Assembly (NCBI RefSeq): GCF_002355635.1
Contig: NZ_AP017558.1
Coordinates: 2,356,001 to 2,420,000 of the forward strand
Direction: 5' to 3'
DNA: 64,000 bases
From: Halopenitus persicus
GTDB lineage: Archaea > Halobacteriota > Halobacteria > Halobacteriales > Haloferacaceae
Under the pieces are notes generated by a model, which made no database searches, was not told the DNA's origin, and saw only the letters and a list, made by a program, of their open reading frames with translations. Each line of letters begins with the position of its first letter. The stretch's first letter is position 1. Position numbers and translations under genes: made by a program. Positions 42,778-51,111 of the stretch are shown piece after piece.

Positions 42778-44805
42778 TCACTGCAGCTCGCGGATCCGTG
42801 CGATCGCCTCGGGATTCTCGATCGACGAGAGGTCGCCCGGGTCCTCCCCGCGATGGGCTGCCGCGATCGCGCGGCGAACGACCTTCCCCGACTGCGTCTC
42901 GGGGAATTCGGGCACGAACCGGATCGCGCGCGGTCGGAAGGGCTTGCCGTGCTGCTGGCCGATCAGCGCCTGCAGCTCGGACCGGAGATCGTCGGTCGGT
43001 TCCGCGTCGGGATCGAGGATGACGTAGCAGACGACCGCGGTCCCCGTCGTCTCGTCGGGAACGCCGATCGCGGCCGCCTGTGTCACCGCGGGATGCTCGA
43101 CCAGGACGGCCTCGATCTCGGCGGGACCGACCTTCCGTCCCGCGACGTTCAACGCGTCATCGGCGCGACCGTGGAGGAACCAGAACCCGTCCTCGTCGAC
43201 CTGCGCGAAATCGCCGTGGTTCCACAGGTCCTCCCATCGCGACCAATACTCCGCGAGGTATCGCTCGTCGCCCGACCAGAGGCTCTTCGTCATCGAGGGA
43301 CAGGAATCGCGTGCAACCAGATAGCCCCGCTCATCGGCCTCCCGAACGGACTCGCCGGCCTCGTCGACGACGTCCACGCACATCCCGAGCCCGGGTCCGC
43401 CAAGCGTGCACGGTTTCAGCGGCTGGTCGGGCATCGGCATCAGGAAACAGCCGCAGATCTCGGTCCCGCCGGAGATGTTGATGATCGGACACTCGCCGTT
43501 CCCCACCGTCTGGTGAAACCAGCGCCAGGATTCCGGATCCCACGGTTCTCCCGTCGATCCGAGCAGCCGCAAGCTCGAGAGGTCGTGCCGGTCGACCCAG
43601 TCGTCGCCGTGTTTTCGCAACGCCCGGATCGCCGTCGGGGAGACGCCGAACGTCGTCACGCCGTGCGTCTCGATCAGCTCCCAGAATCGGTCGGGATCCG
43701 GGTGGTCCGGGGCGCCCTCATAGAGGACGACCGTGCCGCCGAAGGTATGGTTGCCGATCAGCATCCACGGTCCCATCATCCAGCCGATATCGGAGACCCA
43801 GAAGAACCGATCGCTCGGCTGGTGGTCGAAGCCGAAGTGGATCTCCTTGCTGCACTGGAGGAGGACGCCGGCGTGGGTGTGGACGATCCCCTTCGGCTCG
43901 CCGGTGGTTCCGGAGGAGTACAACAGCAGCGACTCGTGATCGGCGGGGACCGAGTCGGACCCATAGCCGACCGGCTGTGTGTCGATCGCCGCGCTCCAGG
44001 TTTCGTCGCGTCCGTCGGTCCAGGGGACCGTGTCCGCCGTTTCCGTCGGCGTCGTCTCCGCATCCGGCGTCCGTCCGAGTCGGTCGTACACCACGACGTG
44101 TTCGACGTGCCCGGCCGCCTCGATCGCCGCGTCGGCGGTCCCCTTGAGCGCCACCGGCGATCCGCGGCGGTGGAAGCCGTCGGCGGTGAACAGGACCGAC
44201 GGTTCGGCGTCGGCGATCCGCGTCGCGGTGGCCTCGGTTCCGAAGCCGGAGAAGATCGGGACGGCGATCGCGCCGACCTTGAAACAGCCGTAGAGGATCG
44301 GGACGACTTCGGGGACCATCGGCATATACAGCCCGACCGTGTCGCCGGGGTCCGTCCCGACGGACTTCAGGTAGGCGGCGACCCGATCGCTTGCGCGGGC
44401 GAGTTCGCGAAAGGTCAGCTCGCGGACGTCGCCGGGTTCGCCCTCCCAGACGACCGCGACGCGGTTTCGGTTCGGCGACCCCGGCGCGGCGTGGCGGTCG
44501 CAGACGTTGTGCGCGACGTTCAGCTCCCCGCCGACGTACCACTCGGAGAACTGTGGGCCGTCGGCGTCGTCGCGAACCGCGTCGTAGGGTTCGTCGAACT
44601 CGATGCCGAGGTAGTCCACGATCTCGTCCCAGAACCACTCCACGCCCGACTCGGCGACCCCGTCGATCCCGTAGCAGGTACGGTCGATCAGCTCGTCGTA
44701 GTCGTCGATCCCGTACTCGCGCATAAACGCCCGGACGTTCGTTTTCGCGGCGGTTTCCGGGTCCGGACGGTGGGCTATCTCCGTGTACTCCTCGAGGGGA
44801 TCCAT
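42778..44805 (-). CDS. AMP-forming acetyl/acyl-CoA synthetase-like enzyme
   Basis: This 675-residue adenylate-forming enzyme activates a carboxylate with ATP and CoA. It has the N-terminal acetyl-CoA-synthetase extension (VEWFWDEIVDYLGIEFDEPY), the nucleotide loop LLYSSGTTGEPKGIVHTHAG, the GGTEICG region, WNHGDFAQVDEDGFWFLHGRADDALNVAGRKVGP, and the C-terminal SGKVVRR with the catalytic Lys. Similarity suggests acetate, propionate or acetoacetate as substrate; which one is not shown. A TATA-like element lies about 27 bases before the ATG. Confidence 0.88.
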   Translation of the reverse strand: MDPLEEYTEIAHRPDPETAAKTNVRAFMREYGIDDYDELIDRTCYGIDGVAESGVEWFWDEIVDYLGIEFDEPYDAVRDDADGPQFSEWYVGGELNVAHNVCDRHAAPGSPNRNRVAVVWEGEPGDVRELTFRELARASDRVAAYLKSVGTDPGDTVGLYMPMVPEVVPILYGCFKVGAIAVPIFSGFGTEATATRIADAEPSVLFTADGFHRRGSPVALKGTADAAIEAAGHVEHVVVYDRLGRTPDAETTPTETADTVPWTDGRDETWSAAIDTQPVGYGSDSVPADHESLLLYSSGTTGEPKGIVHTHAGVLLQCSKEIHFGFDHQPSDRFFWVSDIGWMMGPWMLIGNHTFGGTVVLYEGAPDHPDPDRFWELIETHGVTTFGVSPTAIRALRKHGDDWVDRHDLSSLRLLGSTGEPWDPESWRWFHQTVGNGECPIINISGGTEICGCFLMPMPDQPLKPCTLGGPGLGMCVDVVDEAGESVREADERGYLVARDSCPSMTKSLWSGDERYLAEYWSRWEDLWNHGDFAQVDEDGFWFLHGRADDALNVAGRKVGPAEIEAVLVEHPAVTQAAAIGVPDETTGTAVVCYVILDPDAEPTDDLRSELQALIGQQHGKPFRPRAIRFVPEFPETQSGKVVRRAIAAAHRGEDPGDLSSIENPEAIARIRELQ

Positions 44806-44884
44806 CCCGTGGGTCTTGTGATCGATCCGGTAAGTAGTTTCGTACGATCGCCTGGAAAGGGGCGTGACCGTTGGGACCGAGAGC

Positions 44885-45040
44885 GGATGACGGGTGAGTG
44901 CGAGAGTGGATGACGGGTGAGTGCGAGAGTGGATGACGGGTGAGTGCGAGAGTGGATGACGGGTGAGTGCGAGAGTGGATGACGGGTGAGTGCGAGAGTG
45001 GATGACGGGTGAGTGCGAGAGTGGATGACGGGTGAGTGCG
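44885..45040 (+). repeat. 23-bp tandem repeat, seven copies
   Basis: The unit begins GGATGACGGGTGAGTGCGAG and ends AGT (23 bp). It occurs six times exactly plus 18 bases of a seventh copy, filling most of the 273-base divergent gap between the ANL enzyme and the acetyltransferase. Since 23 is not a multiple of three, it is not a coding array. It lacks spacers, so it is not CRISPR. It ends about 38 bases before the acetyltransferase start. Confidence 0.97.
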
Positions 45041-45078
45041 GGGAACGGTTTTCACCGTGGGGGTTCTTAGCGGCGTAT

Positions 45079-45660
45079 ATGTACGTCCGTGATGCGAAAA
45101 ACCGGGACGAAGCGTGGTTGCTCGACCACATCGAGGCGATGGGTCTCGACGATATGGCGTTTCGCTCGCGGGATTACGTCATCGCGGTCGACGAGGAATC
45201 GAACGAGCGCGTCGGGTTCGGCCGGCTTCGGATCCACAAGGACGACCCCGAGCTATGCGAGCTCACGGGCATCGGCGTCCTCGAGCCCTGGCGGGGACAG
45301 GGCGTCGGCGCACACGTCATCGAGCGGCTCGTCGAGACCGCGGACGCGGAGGGTTTCGAGGCCGTCTATACCCTGACCGACCAGCCCGGCTACCTCGAGC
45401 GGTTCGGCTTCGAGCCCGTGGCGGACGAGGACCTGCCCGACCGGCTTCGCGAGCGACTCTCGGAGAAGCGCTCGGTCGTCGACGAGTCGGTGGTCGGCCT
45501 CCGGATCGACGTCGGCGCCTTCGACCTCCCGACGGGGTCCCGGGAGGCCTTCAAGAACGCCGCGGCCGACGGGGAGACGGACGGGGACCACGAGGAGTCG
45601 CCCGAGGACTTCGGCATCGACCCCGACACGGCGACGTATAAGTACGACACCGGGAACTGA
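45079..45660 (+). CDS. GNAT-family N-acetyltransferase
   Basis: This 193-residue protein has the GNAT core with the acetyl-CoA pyrophosphate loop VLEPWRGQGVGAHVIERLVETADAEGF, followed by YTLTDQPGYLERFGFEPV, the usual strand 5-helix 4 region. An N-terminal segment (MYVRDAKNRDEAWLLDHIEAMGLDDMAFRSRDYVIAVD) completes the fold, and an acidic tail follows. The acceptor substrate is unknown. The ATG at 45079 has a TTTTCA element ~27 bases upstream; the longer frame from 45013 runs into the tandem repeat and is rejected. Confidence 0.88.
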   Translation: MYVRDAKNRDEAWLLDHIEAMGLDDMAFRSRDYVIAVDEESNERVGFGRLRIHKDDPELCELTGIGVLEPWRGQGVGAHVIERLVETADAEGFEAVYTLTDQPGYLERFGFEPVADEDLPDRLRERLSEKRSVVDESVVGLRIDVGAFDLPTGSREAFKNAAADGETDGDHEESPEDFGIDPDTATYKYDTGN

Positions 45661-45698
45661 CCCGTCTTCATCCGCTGACGGGTGGGACGACCGCGAGC

Positions 45699-47186
45699 CT
45701 AGAACGGGTACTCCCGCGGCTCGTGTTGCAGCGAGATCCACTTCGTCTCGGTGACCTCCCGGAGGAACTCGTCGGCGTTGTAGCCGCCCATTCCGGAGGC
45801 CTTGGTGCCGCTGAAGGGAACGTGGGCCTCGTCGTTGATGGGCTGGTCGCCGACGTGGACCATTCCGGTCTCGAGGCGGTCCGCGATCGCCTTTCCGGCG
45901 GCGACGTCGCTGGCGTGAACCGACCCCGAGAGGCCGTACTCCGTGTCGTTGGCGAGCGCGACCGCCTCGTCGACGTCCGAGAACGAGATCACGGGCGCGA
46001 TCGGGCCGAAGTGCTCGAAGCAGGCGGCCGACATGTCGTTCGTGACCTCCGAGAGCACCGTCGGCGCGACCACGAGAGAGTCGTCGACCCCCTCGATCGA
46101 CACCGTCTCGCCGCCGGTCTCAAGCGTCGCGCCCGCCGCGACCGTCTCCTCGACGTATTCGAGCATCTGGTCGCGCTGTGACTCGTCGATGATCGGTCCG
46201 ACGATCGTCCCGGGGTCGTGTGCGGAGCCGGCCGGGATCGACTCGGCGCGCTCGACCAGTCGGTCGACGTACTCGTCGTGGACGGACTCGTGGACGAGAT
46301 GGCGGTTGATCGAGATGCACACCTGTCCCTGGTGGACGAACGAGCCGAAGACGGCGGCGTCGATCGCTCGATCGAGGTCCGCCTCGGCGGTGACGATGTG
46401 GGCGTTGTTGCCGCCGAGCTCCATCGCCGGCGTCGCGAGGTTCTCCGCGGCCTGGGCCGCCACCTGCCGCCCGACCGGCGTCGAACCCGTGAAGGCGACC
46501 ACGTCGCTGACGGGGTGGCTCGCCACGCGGTCGCCGATCTCCGAGCCGCGGCCGGTGACCACGTTGAGGACGCCGTCCGGCAGGTCGGCTTCGGCGAGCA
46601 GCTTCGCGAACAGCAGCCCGCCCACGATCGGCGTGTTCGTCGAGGGTTTGAGCACGACCGTGTTGCCGGCCGCGATCGCGGGCGCGACCGCCCGCATCGA
46701 GAGGTTCAGCGGGAAGTTCCACGGCGAGATGACGGTGACCGTGCCGGCCGGGATCCGCTCCACGACGTTCTCCTTTCCGGGGACGTTCGAGGCGGCGTGT
46801 TCTCCCTTCATCCGGCGTGGCAGGGTCGCGGCCTCCGCGGCCTGGTCGGTCGCGAGCTGGACCGACGTCTCACCCATCGCCCGCGACCCGCCGGCCTCGC
46901 GGGACAGGAGGTCCACGATCGACTCGTGCTGATCCTCCAGCGCATCGAGCAGGGACTGCATCGCCTCCTCCCGGCGTGCCGGCGGGGCGGCGGCCCACTC
47001 CTCCTGGGCCGCGGCGGCGGCCTCGTAGGCGGCGTCGACGTCCGCCTCCGTCCCGCGCGGGACGTGCGCGACGGTCTCGCGCGTCGAGGGGTCCTCGACC
47101 GCGATCGTCTCCCCGCCGTCGGCCTCGGTCCACTCCCCGTCGATGTACAGTGCGCTCCAGTCGTCGGCGATACCGAGTTGTGTCAT
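45699..47186 (-). CDS. Aldehyde dehydrogenase (NAD(P)+-dependent)
   Basis: This 495-residue ALDH oxidises an aldehyde to its acid. TVTVISPWNFPLNLSMRAVAPAIAAGNTVVLKPS binds the cofactor. AFTGSTPVGRQV, MELGGNNAHIV (catalytic Glu) and FVHQGQVCISINR (catalytic Cys) are present, and ECGFGxEGS-type C-terminal equivalents read PFSGTKASGMGGYNADEFLREVTE. It resembles the broad benzaldehyde/vanillin-type branch. A TATA-like CTATAC placed about 30 bases upstream favours the start MTQLGIADDW at 47186; the ATG at 47210 is the alternative. It converges on the GNAT gene. Confidence 0.9.
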   Translation of the reverse strand: MTQLGIADDWSALYIDGEWTEADGGETIAVEDPSTRETVAHVPRGTEADVDAAYEAAAAAQEEWAAAPPARREEAMQSLLDALEDQHESIVDLLSREAGGSRAMGETSVQLATDQAAEAATLPRRMKGEHAASNVPGKENVVERIPAGTVTVISPWNFPLNLSMRAVAPAIAAGNTVVLKPSTNTPIVGGLLFAKLLAEADLPDGVLNVVTGRGSEIGDRVASHPVSDVVAFTGSTPVGRQVAAQAAENLATPAMELGGNNAHIVTAEADLDRAIDAAVFGSFVHQGQVCISINRHLVHESVHDEYVDRLVERAESIPAGSAHDPGTIVGPIIDESQRDQMLEYVEETVAAGATLETGGETVSIEGVDDSLVVAPTVLSEVTNDMSAACFEHFGPIAPVISFSDVDEAVALANDTEYGLSGSVHASDVAAGKAIADRLETGMVHVGDQPINDEAHVPFSGTKASGMGGYNADEFLREVTETKWISLQHEPREYPF

Positions 47187-47360
47187 GCGATACTGATATT
47201 CGGTAGCCATCCGTATAGATGATCGTATCGGGGCGATCCGCTCGTCCGGACGTCGGTCACGTCGACGGATCGCGGAGAACCGACCAGTGCTGCGCTGGCT
47301 CCGTGGTTCCGTCCGGCGATCTCGTCGCCGGAACCGTCCACCGAGGCGGACCGTAATCGG

Positions 47361-47367
47361 TTTACTG
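47361..47367 (+). promoter_or_regulatory. TATA-like box of purA
   Basis: TTTACTG is centred about 26 bases before the purA ATG at 47390, the leaderless arrangement. Confidence 0.5.
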
Positions 47368-47389
47368 CGGCCTGTAGAATGGCGGGTGT

Positions 47390-48751
47390 ATGACAGTCAC
47401 CATCGTCGGCTCCCAGCTGGGAGACGAGGGCAAGGGCGCTCTCGTCGACCGGTGGGGAGGGGACGCGGACGTGATCGTCCGTTATCAGGGCGGCGACAAC
47501 GCCGGCCACACCGTCGTCGAGGGCGGCGACGAGTACAAACTCTCGCTGGTTCCAAGCGGCGCCGTCAGGGACAAGGTCGGCGTCCTCGGGAACGGCTGCG
47601 TCGTGAACCCGCGTACGCTCTTCGAGGAGATCGACGGCCTGCGCGAGCGGGGGCTCGACCCCGACGTCCGGGTCGCCAAGCGCGCCCACGCCATCCTGCC
47701 GTACCACCGCGTGCTCGACGGCATCGAGGAGGAGGTCAAATCCGACTCCGACCTCGACGCCGGCACGACCGGCCGGGGGATCGGCCCGACCTACGAGGAC
47801 AAGGCCGGTCGACGAGGGATCCGGATCGGCGACCTGCTCGACCGGGCGGTCCTCCGTGACCGCCTCGAGTACGTCGTCCCGCAAAAGCGGGCGCTCGCCG
47901 AGGAGGTCTACGGCCTCGACGTCGGCGCCAGCGACCACGCCGACGCCTTCGACGTCGACGCCCTCCTCGAGGAGTACGCCGACTACGGCGACCGGATCGC
48001 CGCCGACGGAATGGCGGTCAACTGCTCGCAGTTCCTCCACGAGGCCCGGCAGGCCGGCGACCGCATCATGTTCGAGGGCGCCCAGGGGACCTCGATCGAC
48101 ATCGACCACGGCATCTACCCGTACGTCACCTCCTCGAATCCCACCGCCGGCGGCGCGGCGGTCGGCAGCGGCGTCGGCCCGACCGTCGTCGGGCAGGGCG
48201 AGGTCGTCGGCATCGTCAAGGCCTACCTCTCACGGGTCGGGACCGGGCCGCTTCCGACCGAGCTCGACGGTACCGACCGGGAGGAGGAGCTGGCCGACCA
48301 CATCCGCGAGCGTGGCGGCGAGTTCGGGACCGTCACCGGCCGACCGCGCCGCATCGGGTGGCTCGATCTGCCGATGCTTCGTCACGCCGCGCGCGTCTCC
48401 GGCTTCACCGGGATCGCGGTCAACCACGTGGACGTCCTCTCGGGGCTCGACGAGCTGAAGGTGTGCGACGCCTACGAGCTCGACGGCGACCGCATCGAGT
48501 CGATGCCCGCGACCACCGAGGAGTGGGGCCGGTGTGAGCCGGTCTTCCGCGAGTTCGACCCCTGGCCGGACGTCGACTGGTCGGCCGTCGCCGACGAGAG
48601 CGCCCACGCCGGCCTCGATGCCCTGCCGGAGGAGACGCAGGCGTATCTCGAGTACCTGAGCGATGCCGTCGAGGCGCCCGTCTACGCGGTCGGCGTCGGT
48701 CCCGGCCGTGAGGAGACGATCGAGCTCGTCAACCCCTTCGAGAACGCCTGA
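47390..48751 (+). CDS. purA: Adenylosuccinate synthetase
   Basis: PurA condenses IMP and aspartate with GTP, the first committed step to AMP; PurB at 8346 completes it. The N-terminus VTIVGSQLGDEGKGALVDRWGG holds the GDEGKGKxVD-type phosphate loop and catalytic Asp. YQGGDNAGHTVV contains the catalytic His; GTTGRGIGPTYEDKAGRRG and MFEGAQGTSIDIDHGIYPYVTSSN match the IMP site. The 453-residue length is slightly above bacterial enzymes. An MFS gene follows 6 bases after the stop. Confidence 0.97.
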   Translation: MTVTIVGSQLGDEGKGALVDRWGGDADVIVRYQGGDNAGHTVVEGGDEYKLSLVPSGAVRDKVGVLGNGCVVNPRTLFEEIDGLRERGLDPDVRVAKRAHAILPYHRVLDGIEEEVKSDSDLDAGTTGRGIGPTYEDKAGRRGIRIGDLLDRAVLRDRLEYVVPQKRALAEEVYGLDVGASDHADAFDVDALLEEYADYGDRIAADGMAVNCSQFLHEARQAGDRIMFEGAQGTSIDIDHGIYPYVTSSNPTAGGAAVGSGVGPTVVGQGEVVGIVKAYLSRVGTGPLPTELDGTDREEELADHIRERGGEFGTVTGRPRRIGWLDLPMLRHAARVSGFTGIAVNHVDVLSGLDELKVCDAYELDGDRIESMPATTEEWGRCEPVFREFDPWPDVDWSAVADESAHAGLDALPEETQAYLEYLSDAVEAPVYAVGVGPGREETIELVNPFENA

Positions 48752-48757
48752 GGTCGG

Positions 48758-50077
48758 ATGCACGGCAACGACCGGTCGATCCTCGCGATCGCGATGACCG
48801 GTCACGGGATGGTTCACGCCTTCGAGATGTCCATCCCGGTCTTTCTCACCTACTGGATGGCCGCCTTCGAGGTCGGCACGGGGACGATGGGCACCGTCGT
48901 CGCCGTCGGCTACGCCCTGTTCGGCATCGGCGCGCTCCCGGGCGGGATCGCGGCCGACGTCTACGGCTCGAAGCGACTCGTGATGGCGTGCCTGCTCGGG
49001 ATGGGGCTCGCCTTCCTCCTGTTGGGGTTCGGCGGGATCGTCGGCCTGACGGCCGCGTTACTGCTGTGGGGCGCCGCCGCGAGTCTGTATCACCCCTCGG
49101 GGCTCCGCCTCATCAGTACCGGCATCGAGGAGCGGGGGTCCGCGTTCGCCGTCCACGGGATGGCGGGCAACCTCGGGATCACTCTCGGTCCGCTCGTCGC
49201 CGTCCTCCTGTTGCTGGTCCTCCCGTGGCGTGCGGTCGCGGCGGCGTTCGCGATCCCCGCGATCCTCGCCGCGATCGCGGTGGCGTTCGTCGACGTCGAC
49301 GAGACCGCGGCGGTCGCGGGAACCGACGGCGCGGAGGCTGATGGGGGCGAACCCGCGGGCTCGGACTCCAGCGCCCCCGGGTCCGCCGGCTCCGAATCCG
49401 AAGATCCCGGGTCCGGCGATCCGGAATCCGCCGCTCCCGGAACCGGAGACCCACCCTCGATTCGCGAGATCATCGCGGACACCCGACTGCTGTTCGCGGG
49501 CGCCTTCGTGCTCGTCTTCGCGATCGTGATCCTGCAGGGGTTCTTCTACCGCGGGATCCTCACCTTCCTGCCGGAGGTGCTGTCCGACTCGCCGGTCCTC
49601 GAACCGGTCGTTCTCCTCGACCGCGAGGTCGCCCCCGCCAGATACGTCTACGTCGCGCTGCTGTGCGTCGGGATGGGCGGCCAGTACCTCGGCGGCACGC
49701 TCAGCGACCGGTACCCGCCCGAACGGGTGGCGATCGGCGCGTTCCTGCTGCTTGCCGTCCTCAGCCTCGCGTTCGTTCCGGCCGCGACCGTCGGCGTCGC
49801 GGCGCTGGTCGGCGTCAGTCTCCTGATCGGGTTCGTCCTGTTCGGCGAACAGCCGCTAATGCAGGCCGTCGTCGCCGAGTACACCGGGTCCGGTGACAGG
49901 GGGCTGGCGTACGGCTATATGTACCTCGGAACCTTCGGCGTCGGGTCGATCGGCGCGGCCGTCAGCGGGGCCGTGCTCGCCTACACCACGCAGCAGGCGC
50001 TGTTCGTCGTGTTGGCGCTGGTACCGACCGCCGCGGCGATCGCATCGGCCGTTCTCTACCGGCGCGGTCGCGGTTGA
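48758..50077 (+). CDS. MFS transporter with central low-complexity loop
   Basis: This 439-residue MFS protein has about twelve hydrophobic segments, and GGIAADVYGSKRLVMACLLGMG has the loop 2-3 signature. Between the sixth and seventh segments a ~50-residue Gly/Ser/Asp/Glu/Pro-rich cytoplasmic loop (residues ~185-235) replaces the usual shorter linker. The gene starts 6 bases after the purA stop, so the two are probably cotranscribed, but a purine substrate is only a guess. Resemblance to fosmidomycin-resistance-type MFS proteins is weak. Confidence 0.85.
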   Translation: MHGNDRSILAIAMTGHGMVHAFEMSIPVFLTYWMAAFEVGTGTMGTVVAVGYALFGIGALPGGIAADVYGSKRLVMACLLGMGLAFLLLGFGGIVGLTAALLLWGAAASLYHPSGLRLISTGIEERGSAFAVHGMAGNLGITLGPLVAVLLLLVLPWRAVAAAFAIPAILAAIAVAFVDVDETAAVAGTDGAEADGGEPAGSDSSAPGSAGSESEDPGSGDPESAAPGTGDPPSIREIIADTRLLFAGAFVLVFAIVILQGFFYRGILTFLPEVLSDSPVLEPVVLLDREVAPARYVYVALLCVGMGGQYLGGTLSDRYPPERVAIGAFLLLAVLSLAFVPAATVGVAALVGVSLLIGFVLFGEQPLMQAVVAEYTGSGDRGLAYGYMYLGTFGVGSIGAAVSGAVLAYTTQQALFVVLALVPTAAAIASAVLYRRGRG

Positions 50078-50115
50078 CGCCCGGGGCTCGGACTCCGATC
50101 CGACCCGGGACCCGC

Positions 50116-50123
50116 ACACTTTT
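50116..50123 (+). promoter_or_regulatory. TATA-like box of the Trm112-like gene
   Basis: CACTTTTG lies about 27-30 bases before the ATG at 50149 and suggests a leaderless start. Confidence 0.45.
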
Positions 50124-50148
50124 GACGGCGCCTCGCCTACCGCCGACC

Positions 50149-50343
50149 ATGAAGGAGTCGCTTCTCGACATCATCTGCTGTCCGCTGGACAAACACGACC
50201 TCGAACTCGAGGTCGAGGACCGCGAGGACGGGGAGATCCTCGAGGGCACGCTCACCTGCACCGACTGCGGGGAGACGTACCCGATCGAGGACGGCATCCC
50301 GAACCTCCTCCCGCCGGATATGCGCGAGGAAGCCCCCGCCTGA
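50149..50343 (+). CDS. Trm112-family protein (methyltransferase activator)
   Basis: This 64-residue protein opens MKESLLDIICCPLDKHDLEL and closes its zinc site with LTCTDCGETYPIEDGIPNLLPPDM. The CP...CxxC layout and the GIPNLLP end are those of Trm112, a small partner that activates several SAM methyltransferases acting on tRNA, rRNA and translation factors in archaea. It is a single-gene unit after the MFS gene. Its partners cannot be read from the window. Confidence 0.88.
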   Translation: MKESLLDIICCPLDKHDLELEVEDREDGEILEGTLTCTDCGETYPIEDGIPNLLPPDMREEAPA

Positions 50344-50468
50344 GGCCTCACGCCGTTCATACCGGGGCTCCGGTGACTGACCATCCCTGTCCCCGTTCGC
50401 GCAGCGATCGTCGTAACTCCCCGTGATCGTCGTGAACCTTTTTCTACCGCGCACGCGAGGTAGCAGAC

Positions 50469-51056
50469 GTGCAGACGATCCCGATCGAGGTGAACGGCGA
50501 CGGCGTGCACTCGATCGCGGCTCCCGACCGGATCACGGTCGAGGGGTCCTTCGAGATCGCGATCGACAATCAGGGGCAGGCCGCCCACGTTCACCTCAAC
50601 GTCGACGACGACCTCGGCCGGGTCGCCCGCCTCGGGGAGACGAACCACTTCCTCGAGGCGGACGCGCGTCGCGTCGTTCACGTCGACGTGCGACCGGATC
50701 GCCCGGGTCAGTCCGTCCGCGGCAAGCTCAAGGCGGTCGTGGGCCACGGGTCCGGGGCCGCATACCTCACCGTCGTCGTGGAGCCGGCACCGGAACCACG
50801 GGCGGAGTCGGTCACCGTCGACGACTCCTTGGCCGATCCGCCCGAGCGGGATCCTGAGCCCACGACCCCCGAACGGGTCGTCGCGGCGATCGACGCGGCG
50901 TTCGGCGACGGGCTCGGCCCCGCCCTCGCGGTCGCCGCCGTCGCGGTGGTCGTCGCGCTCGGGGTCGGCGCGGCGCTGAACACGCCGGCCGTCTTCCTCG
51001 CCGCCGGGGCCGTCGTCGCCGCGGTCGTCTTCGCGCTGGCGTTCGGTCTTCGGTGA
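50469..51056 (+). CDS. Haloarchaeal C-terminally anchored protein, unknown function
   Basis: This 195-residue protein has an N-terminal soluble beta-rich domain (IPIEVNGDGVHSIAAPDRITVEGSFEIAIDNQGQAAHVHLNVDDDL) that reads like an immunoglobulin-type fold. A charged linker follows, and then two hydrophobic helices (residues ~145-195) that would anchor it in the membrane. A TTTTTCTA element about 27 bases before the GTG supports the start. It matches a haloarchaeal DUF family recalled only from memory (DUF7524, unverified). Confidence 0.75.
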   Translation: MQTIPIEVNGDGVHSIAAPDRITVEGSFEIAIDNQGQAAHVHLNVDDDLGRVARLGETNHFLEADARRVVHVDVRPDRPGQSVRGKLKAVVGHGSGAAYLTVVVEPAPEPRAESVTVDDSLADPPERDPEPTTPERVVAAIDAAFGDGLGPALAVAAVAVVVALGVGAALNTPAVFLAAGAVVAAVVFALAFGLR

Positions 51057-51111
51057 TCCGGCGCGTCGGGGTGGCTCTCGTCGAGAACGCTCCGCAGCAC
51101 TCGGGTGCGGC

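Noticed and set aside
44885-45040. CRISPR array
   Set aside because: The 23-bp copies are directly adjacent with no spacers, and no cas gene is in the window.
45013-45078. Start of the acetyltransferase inside the 23-bp repeats
   Set aside because: The extra residues derive from the repeat and the promoter region, while the GNAT fold begins at the ATG at 45079.
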